The notes beneath the pieces are model-generated. The model did not search any database. It was not told where the DNA came from and saw only the letters and a program-made list of their open reading frames with translations. From positions 1 to 45,176 of IMG/VR virus record IMGVR_UViG_3300037137_000754: a stretch of 45,176 nt of DNA; one strand, given 5' to 3'. This stretch comes from a virus. This document shows positions 41,601 through 45,176 of the stretch, piece by piece (positions within the stretch are counted from its first letter, which is position 1; the number at the start of each line of letters is the position of its first letter). Position numbers and translations under genes: made by a program.

Positions 41601-41695
41601 TCGGCGACTGGGTTGAAGTGGTTTGTGATGGAACATACTGGTATGCTTTTGGAGTTTGCGGAGATGAAGACGCAATTACATTTACGGCAACCTAA
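38633..41695 (+). CDS. Giant repeat protein next to the capsid gene (head fibre/decoration candidate)
   Basis: 1020 residues, nearly all Ala, Ser, Thr, Gly, Val, Ile and Leu. A degenerate repeat of about 25 residues runs from about 190 to 870: LTTGTALxI followed by xxxAxxTTGxLxxI, suggesting a beta-solenoid. The N-terminus (residues 1-60) resembles a fibre attachment region (GLYVNGSGELIFRSTTTST). The C-terminal 120 residues (AYRQLTETVEAANTLTAAETGKTCFLGHATEFVTTLPA) form a separate cap domain found in phage head-associated proteins. The position after the major capsid gene suggests a capsid-surface fibre. No signal peptide is present, unlike the 43209 fibre. Confidence 0.6.
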   Translation: MTINNKNYSSPQNINLKGGCLRFNTTQSSNPFGDESYGLYVNGSGELIFRSTTTSTTLGATGGGGAAPSLDAIYAGDQTLAISGSQLTLAGSHATNDVLLITNASGKTGDCIQITNSGTGNDIEGTGDTWHFSKAGDMTANMAVFSGDATSDSITLTAGDVLISDGCIALTDADDAASLTITNNSAATASMVVFAGAGTFTGSTTTSFLTITPSGLTTGTAVYLPLAAITTGMGLEIAGGTTQTSGNLVVISSAATGITDTVGALLNVAHSGNAGTSAVLVGFSTAAADETILLKLTASDVLALGNMLNISAGSMTTGSGIVFADLAALTSGAGLSILSSAIAITTGRLLYISHTGATTDSGAGILSEFISLATDGTTILKVNGSTGFIAGKALNVVANVLTNGMALDVSSSSAVLTATGRVLRVYHSGATTTSGVIAEFKTAATDETILVQLNTAAMVDGIALNIVGTTGMTTGSLIRATSSTAAAVATNGIYSFKGTGVYTSTSNAGLVDIGASATVTGTIVHITSSAASQTAVQALNVTQSGATITAFTGDFVSITGGFSGNSSVGNVVSITGVNDTKGSVLTLVNNALTTGTMFLVAHATTVIADTGSIMRLSSSSADTGGATNATILDIANTGSVAGTLVQIKSNLAAQTSTCLLNVVAAGYTAGYTGSVVKITGVSTDGASNVLLVTGANTTAGNTVKIDAAAITTGTGLLVTSAGVAITTGSLVSLVADAATTCTGVLRISAAALTSGFVASLTGGGATITNAGGVLNLAMGAAVDGYGAKILTSGVYTGTVGVLAVSAAAATTGNIAVITGTGLTTGTALLINTTTATLTTGFYIRCNDGVATDFSVGDFGATVIAGSAVGTAALTITAGDIVLSEGTIAYRQLTETVEAANTLTAAETGKTCFLGHATEFVTTLPAVAAGLHFKFIVSLAPAGAAYTIVTPAGADLIYGNIVSSADAGGSADSTAGTKADTITFVDGQAAVGDWVEVVCDGTYWYAFGVCGDEDAITFTAT

Positions 41696-41719
41696 TAGAA
41701 AGTAATGGCCATTCTTTCT

Positions 41720-41747
41720 GAGGGGTTTCTTGAGAAGTAAACCCCTC
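41720..41747 (+). terminator. Strong hairpin after the repeat-protein gene
   Basis: GAGGGGTTT pairs with AAACCCCTC (9 bp, 10-base loop). No T-run follows. It may stall transcription partially or protect the upstream mRNA. Confidence 0.5.
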
Positions 41748-41778
41748 GTGATGGAATTATTAATTAACTCAAACTAAA

Positions 41779-42111
41779 ATGATTACAGAAAACTTGTTAA
41801 AAGCAGATATCTCAATATCTACTTTAGGAGACAATACAATCATTGCCGCCCCTTCGGGAACTTCAGAATATCTTGTGATTGACCACATAAATATGGTTCC
41901 CAACTCAAGCGTGACCATTCAATTAAAAGATGGTTCAACGAGTTATGGAGGAGCTTATTCTTTAACCGCCAGTCAGGGTTGGGTATTGGAAAATTCAGTT
42001 CAGAATCAAGAAGGAATAATAACATTAAGTGCTAATTCAGCTTTTGTTATTAATCTATCGGCAGGAGTTCAAGTGAGCGGATTCGTTCGTTATAGGATAA
42101 TAAATCGCTAA
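41779..42111 (+). CDS. Small beta-rich virion protein
   Basis: 110 residues, strongly beta (SEYLVIDHINMVPNSSVTIQLKDGSTSYGG; GFVRYRIINR). Similar small sandwich proteins decorate heads or tails. Function inferred only from context. Confidence 0.45.
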   Translation: MITENLLKADISISTLGDNTIIAAPSGTSEYLVIDHINMVPNSSVTIQLKDGSTSYGGAYSLTASQGWVLENSVQNQEGIITLSANSAFVINLSAGVQVSGFVRYRIINR

Positions 42112-42122
42112 TAATTTCCAAA

Positions 42123-42623
42123 ATGGCTCGTGAAATAAGAAATACCAAAATGATTCTTGATAAGCGAAGAGATAAACTTCGTGAATTTGATATTATTGAA
42201 ACCAAGATAAAAGAAAGAAATGAATTGATTAAAAGAGAAAATGATGAATTGATTAAATCCCACACCAATCTTTTGGGCAATATCTCTTTATTGGAATCCT
42301 CACTCAAGGAAAAAGAGATTGAAGCCAATGTTTTGTTAAATGATATAGGAATATATTCATCCGATATTTCTGATTTGAAGTTAATTCAAGAAAATACTAT
42401 TGAAGACATCAAGGAGATGTATTCAGGGCTGGATAAGAAATTGTCCGAGGTTCAGCAAAAATTGGACAATATAAAAAGCATCTATCGTGAAACCCACCAA
42501 AAATGTGTCAAAGAGCAAGATATAATCCAATCCCAGAAAAGAGATTTAGAGATATATCGAATAAGATTACAGAAGAAATATGATGAGTTAAAATTTGGAA
42601 AGGTCGTATTAGTTGAAAAATAA
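42123..42623 (+). CDS. Coiled-coil protein
   Basis: 166 residues, almost entirely heptad-like helix (KIKERNELIKRENDELIKSHTNLLGNISLLESSLKEKEIE; GLDKKLSEVQQKLDNI). It may form a trimeric or dimeric stalk supporting the fibre encoded next. No family is recognised. Confidence 0.5.
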   Translation: MAREIRNTKMILDKRRDKLREFDIIETKIKERNELIKRENDELIKSHTNLLGNISLLESSLKEKEIEANVLLNDIGIYSSDISDLKLIQENTIEDIKEMYSGLDKKLSEVQQKLDNIKSIYRETHQKCVKEQDIIQSQKRDLEIYRIRLQKKYDELKFGKVVLVEK

Positions 42624-42635
42624 TTTTATATCAAA

Positions 42636-43202
42636 ATGAGTTTTATCGCCCCAATGGGGGAGCAATCAACCATTTCAGAAATAGAACTTTTAACTGGACT
42701 TAATAATTTAGATGTCTCCCCTTCTGGGCAGTTCTTAAGAAAAATTGGAATTGATTCTTTTGAAAATGCCAATCCTTCGGTTGGAACAACAAATATTGAT
42801 AGTTTATCTGATGTAACCATAGCGGGAAGTGCAGAAACAAGACAATATTTAAGATTTGATGGTAGCGAATGGGTTAATAGTTTTATATTGGCATCTGATT
42901 TGCCTTCAAACATTCCAGCAGAGAAAATAGGAAATGGAATCGTTAACAATGCAGAATTCGATTATCTCAATGGAGTAACTTCTGCCATTCAAGTCCAGAT
43001 TAACGCTAAAATAGGGACGATTGAAGTTCCAATCGGTGATGTTAATAGTTTAAACACAACATTCACGGTGGCAAATGAACCCAATCTTGTTGTTATAGAT
43101 GGATTAATCAGAAGAGACACAAAAGGTTACGATTATTCAGAAGGAACGATAGAGGTTGACCCCCTTATTCCACCTTCTTATGACATATTTAGTATCTATT
43201 AA
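42636..43202 (+). CDS. Tail-fibre-like protein
   Basis: 188 residues. Contains two fibre motifs: LSDVTIAGSAETRQYLRFDGSEW and AEFDYLNGVTSAIQVQINAKI, a trimer-forming segment widespread in tail fibres. The C-terminus (NSLNTTFTVANEPNLVVIDGLIRR, YDYSEGTIEV) is a small beta tip. Seven bases later the secreted-type fibre begins. Confidence 0.65.
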   Translation: MSFIAPMGEQSTISEIELLTGLNNLDVSPSGQFLRKIGIDSFENANPSVGTTNIDSLSDVTIAGSAETRQYLRFDGSEWVNSFILASDLPSNIPAEKIGNGIVNNAEFDYLNGVTSAIQVQINAKIGTIEVPIGDVNSLNTTFTVANEPNLVVIDGLIRRDTKGYDYSEGTIEVDPLIPPSYDIFSIY

Positions 43203-43208
43203 AAACTT

Positions 43209-45176
43209 ATGAAAAAATCTATTTTAAGTTCTATTTACGCCTTAATTTTAACATTACTCATTCCGACTACAATTTTGGGGATATCAGTTGGCTGGGAAAG
43301 ATTGGTGGTGGGAAGCATACATCCTTTTTATACTGACAAAGTTCTTATTGGTGGGACTTCTACTACGACAGATGCCACTTTGGAAGTAATTGGAAATACT
43401 TATATTTCTGGAACTCTCGGCATCGCCTCCACAACTCCCAATGCCTTGTTATCGGTGGGGGATAAAGCTTCCATTGATAGTTCAGGAAATATCATCGGCA
43501 CTTGGACAGGTTCAGTCATTGGAAGTTCTTACATTACAGAAGCCGACCCACTTTGGCTATCCAGCTCAACCGAGTATTTAACAACTGGGAACGCAACGAT
43601 TAACTATCTGTCCACCAGCACGGCCGTTTCAACCTATGTGGCGAGAAACGACTGGACGACCATAGATAATTATCCGACCGTCTGCACGAATCAGGCGGTA
43701 ACAGGAATTGGGGACACCTTAACTTGTGCCACGATTGATATTTCGGCAATGACTAATTTAGCGACTTCAACGGGAATACTTTTGACTAATGACACTTTAA
43801 GCGTTGAGCAGAGCGAAATCAATTTAGTGAACTTGGCGGGGACGCTTTCCATTAGTTCAACTACGGGAGGAGTTATTGTGGATAGAATAAGTTATGCGAA
43901 TGCCACTACTGACGAACAATGCCTGACCTACGAGGAAACAGGAAATGGTTTTGAATGGCAAGCGTGTGGAACAGGTAGCGCAACTTACGACCCCACTTGG
44001 ATTCTAAACGGCACATCTCTTTATGCGAGCGATACGATAAGTTATGTCGGCATCGGGACAACGAGCCCAGACGCACTGTTGACAGTTAGTCCGGGCACTT
44101 CTTACGCGGATAATCCGACAATTAAAATTACCTCATCTTATGCCGATGGCTATCGGGCAACATTATCATTAAAAAATACACATACTGGTGGCAGAGAATA
44201 TGCAATAGTTTCGGCTAATAATGCTGATGGATGGTTTGGTGGTGGTAAATTTGGCATTGTAGATATAACTGCCAACACACCACGAATGACGATAGACACC
44301 ACCGGCCTCGTCGGCATCGGGGAAACGTCCCCAGGGGCAAAACTTTCCGTGTCTGGTGGTATGGCAGTAGGCAGTAGTTATGACACGACAGCAGTCACAG
44401 ACGGGAATTTAATAATATCTGGCAACGTCGGCATCGGGACGACTTCGCCGAATGAGGTATTAGAAGTTGTTGGAGCTGATAATAGTTATATTCGTGTAAC
44501 TGGAAAGGCAACTGAAGCTGCGGCAGGAATAAAACTGTTTCCGATAGCTGCCTCTGCTGATGCAAGAAATTGGGGAATTGGCACTTGGATAGATGATGTT
44601 GATGGGTTATCAATTTCATCAAGCAATGCCAAAGGAGGCGACCCTATGTCAGCAAAAACTACGAGAATGTATATTGATGGATTAACCGGCAACGTCGGCA
44701 TCGGGACGACTTCGCCATCGGCTTTGTTAGATTTGTATCACCCGAGCAGTGGCAATATCTTTGCTATTTCCAGCACCACAGCAGGGGATTTGGTCACAAT
44801 AGATAACTCCGGCAACGTCGGCATTGGGACGACCAGTCCAAGTAGTTATAATGCCTATGGAAACAACTTAGTTATTCATAACGATGGCAATAGCGGATTG
44901 ACTATTTCAACCGCCGACCCTAATGGATATAACAGTATCCATTTTGCCGATGGAACAAGCGGTGCTGACGCATATAGGGGGCAGATCGTATTCAAACACG
45001 GTGACAATCTTATGTCGTTCCAGATAAATGGGATTACACATCTGGCGATTAATAATGCCGGTCTCATCGGCATAGGGACGACAACCCCACTGGCACTATT
45101 AGAGGTTTTCTCGGATAATTCGTCTGCAAGCGGTCTGTTCCGTGTGGCAACAGGGACAACGGAAGCGTTGTATATT
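43209..45176 (+). CDS. Secreted-type fibre protein, N-terminal part (runs off the window)
   Basis: Open at the right end; joined through the terminal repeat it continues at base 2 and stops at 1303. The N-terminus is a classical signal peptide: MKKS, hydrophobic core 8-24 (SIYALILTLLIPTTILG), then the mature chain. Motifs VGIGTTSP or VGIGETSP recur at about bases 44046, 44310, 44427, 44694 and 44817, and IGIGTTTP at about 45064. Each opens a 40-100-residue beta domain, as in GIGTTSP shaft repeats. Ser/Thr-rich linkers are abundant. A signal peptide is unexpected for a virion fibre, so surface display on the infected cell is an alternative to a virion role. Confidence 0.72.
   Translation, partial: MKKSILSSIYALILTLLIPTTILGISVGWERLVVGSIHPFYTDKVLIGGTSTTTDATLEVIGNTYISGTLGIASTTPNALLSVGDKASIDSSGNIIGTWTGSVIGSSYITEADPLWLSSSTEYLTTGNATINYLSTSTAVSTYVARNDWTTIDNYPTVCTNQAVTGIGDTLTCATIDISAMTNLATSTGILLTNDTLSVEQSEINLVNLAGTLSISSTTGGVIVDRISYANATTDEQCLTYEETGNGFEWQACGTGSATYDPTWILNGTSLYASDTISYVGIGTTSPDALLTVSPGTSYADNPTIKITSSYADGYRATLSLKNTHTGGREYAIVSANNADGWFGGGKFGIVDITANTPRMTIDTTGLVGIGETSPGAKLSVSGGMAVGSSYDTTAVTDGNLIISGNVGIGTTSPNEVLEVVGADNSYIRVTGKATEAAAGIKLFPIAASADARNWGIGTWIDDVDGLSISSSNAKGGDPMSAKTTRMYIDGLTGNVGIGTTSPSALLDLYHPSSGNIFAISSTTAGDLVTIDNSGNVGIGTTSPSSYNAYGNNLVIHNDGNSGLTISTADPNGYNSIHFADGTSGADAYRGQIVFKHGDNLMSFQINGITHLAINNAGLIGIGTTTPLALLEVFSDNSSASGLFRVATGTTEALYI
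44421..44839 (+). repeat. GC-rich nucleotide repeats coding GNVGIGTTSP
   Basis: A GC-rich block encoding GNVGIGTTSP recurs at 44421-44449, 44688-44716 (identical over 29 bases) and 44811-44839 (close match), with further partial copies near 44046, 44310, 45060, 49 and 175. The DNA is more conserved than protein coding requires, in otherwise AT-richer sequence. Confidence 0.75.
45014..45139. repeat. Right copy of terminal direct repeat
   Basis: Identical to bases 1-126. The following 37 bases still align to 127-163 but differ at synonymous and non-synonymous sites (Leu/Phe, Gly/Ala, Val/Ile), so the two ends represent two versions or two copies of this fibre segment. Confidence 0.9.

Noticed and set aside
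1-45176. CRISPR array, tRNA genes, integrase/attachment site, rRNA
   Set aside because: None seen by eye: no regular spacer repeats, no cloverleaf with a T-loop motif, no recombinase catalytic motifs. A tRNA scan was not run.
45014-45176. Diversity-generating retroelement acting on the fibre (terminal mismatches)
   Set aside because: No reverse transcriptase with a YxDD-type motif is encoded, and the mismatches are mostly synonymous rather than adenine-directed.

Overview
This window is almost certainly the near-complete genome of a tailed DNA phage with podovirus-like architecture. Every confident gene lies on the + strand. Both ends lie inside the same fibre gene. Bases 1-126 are identical to 45014-45139 and in the same reading frame, so joining 45013 to 1 gives a circle or circularly permuted unit of about 45.0 kb and one continuous 1035-codon fibre gene (43209 through to 1303). 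The two ends diverge after the exact repeat (synonymous changes plus Leu/Phe, Gly/Ala and Val/Ile), so the fibre is either variable or internally duplicated there. TGA is a normal stop codon. Consensus sigma70 promoters (TTGACA/TATAAT) point to a host with a conventional sigma factor. The fibre family (repeated GNVGIGTTSP motifs, Ser/Thr-rich linkers) and AT-rich coding resemble phage and surface proteins from uncultivated bacteria such as Patescibacteria/CPR; this host guess is inference only.

Layout, read around the circle. (1) 17134-27264, early/DNA module: promoter, replication-type winged-helix protein, MT-A70 methyltransferase, an HNH homing endonuclease, small HTH and coiled-coil proteins, a 120-nt structured RNA, a GC-richer recombination cassette (annealing-protein candidate, PD-(D/E)XK exonuclease, SWIM zinc-finger protein), many small unknown proteins, two more DNA methyltransferases and a NinG-like nuclease. 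No DNA polymerase, helicase, primase, integrase or CI-like repressor is visible. (2) 27463-43202, packaging and head: small and large terminase, a large polyvalent-like protein, portal, small head genes, a second HNH endonuclease, scaffold, decoration protein, major capsid protein, a 1020-residue repeat protein, a coiled-coil protein and a fibre. (3) 43209 through the junction to 13659: secreted-type fibre, membrane-anchored LamG-like protein, tail adaptor, tail nozzle, a 1008-residue FN3/glycine-rich adhesin, then three putative ejection proteins carrying peptidoglycan-binding or LysM domains, interrupted by a Vsr-like homing endonuclease. (4) 13661-16923: a second Vsr-like endonuclease and the lysis cassette (XhlA-like protein, holin, M23 endopeptidase, SLT-type transglycosylase), closed by terminator-like hairpins.

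The most interesting signal is RNA-level. Several 5' leaders contain two interlocked inverted repeats (order A-B-A'-B'). In two of them the predicted transcript begins at or within a few bases of the element, directly downstream of a near-perfect sigma70 promoter and upstream of a homing endonuclease gene (13694 and 18728). These two copies differ at many stem positions but keep pairing through compensatory changes, which is strong internal evidence for a conserved RNA structure. A separate 120-nt RNA closed by a 13-bp perfect stem precedes the recombination genes (20076-20195), and an attenuator-like leader with a terminator precedes the scaffold/capsid genes (35889-35992). The second unusual feature is three consecutive gene products with signal-peptide or membrane-anchor N-termini inside the virion structural module.

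Functional calls rest on motifs read by eye. No database search or folding program was run.
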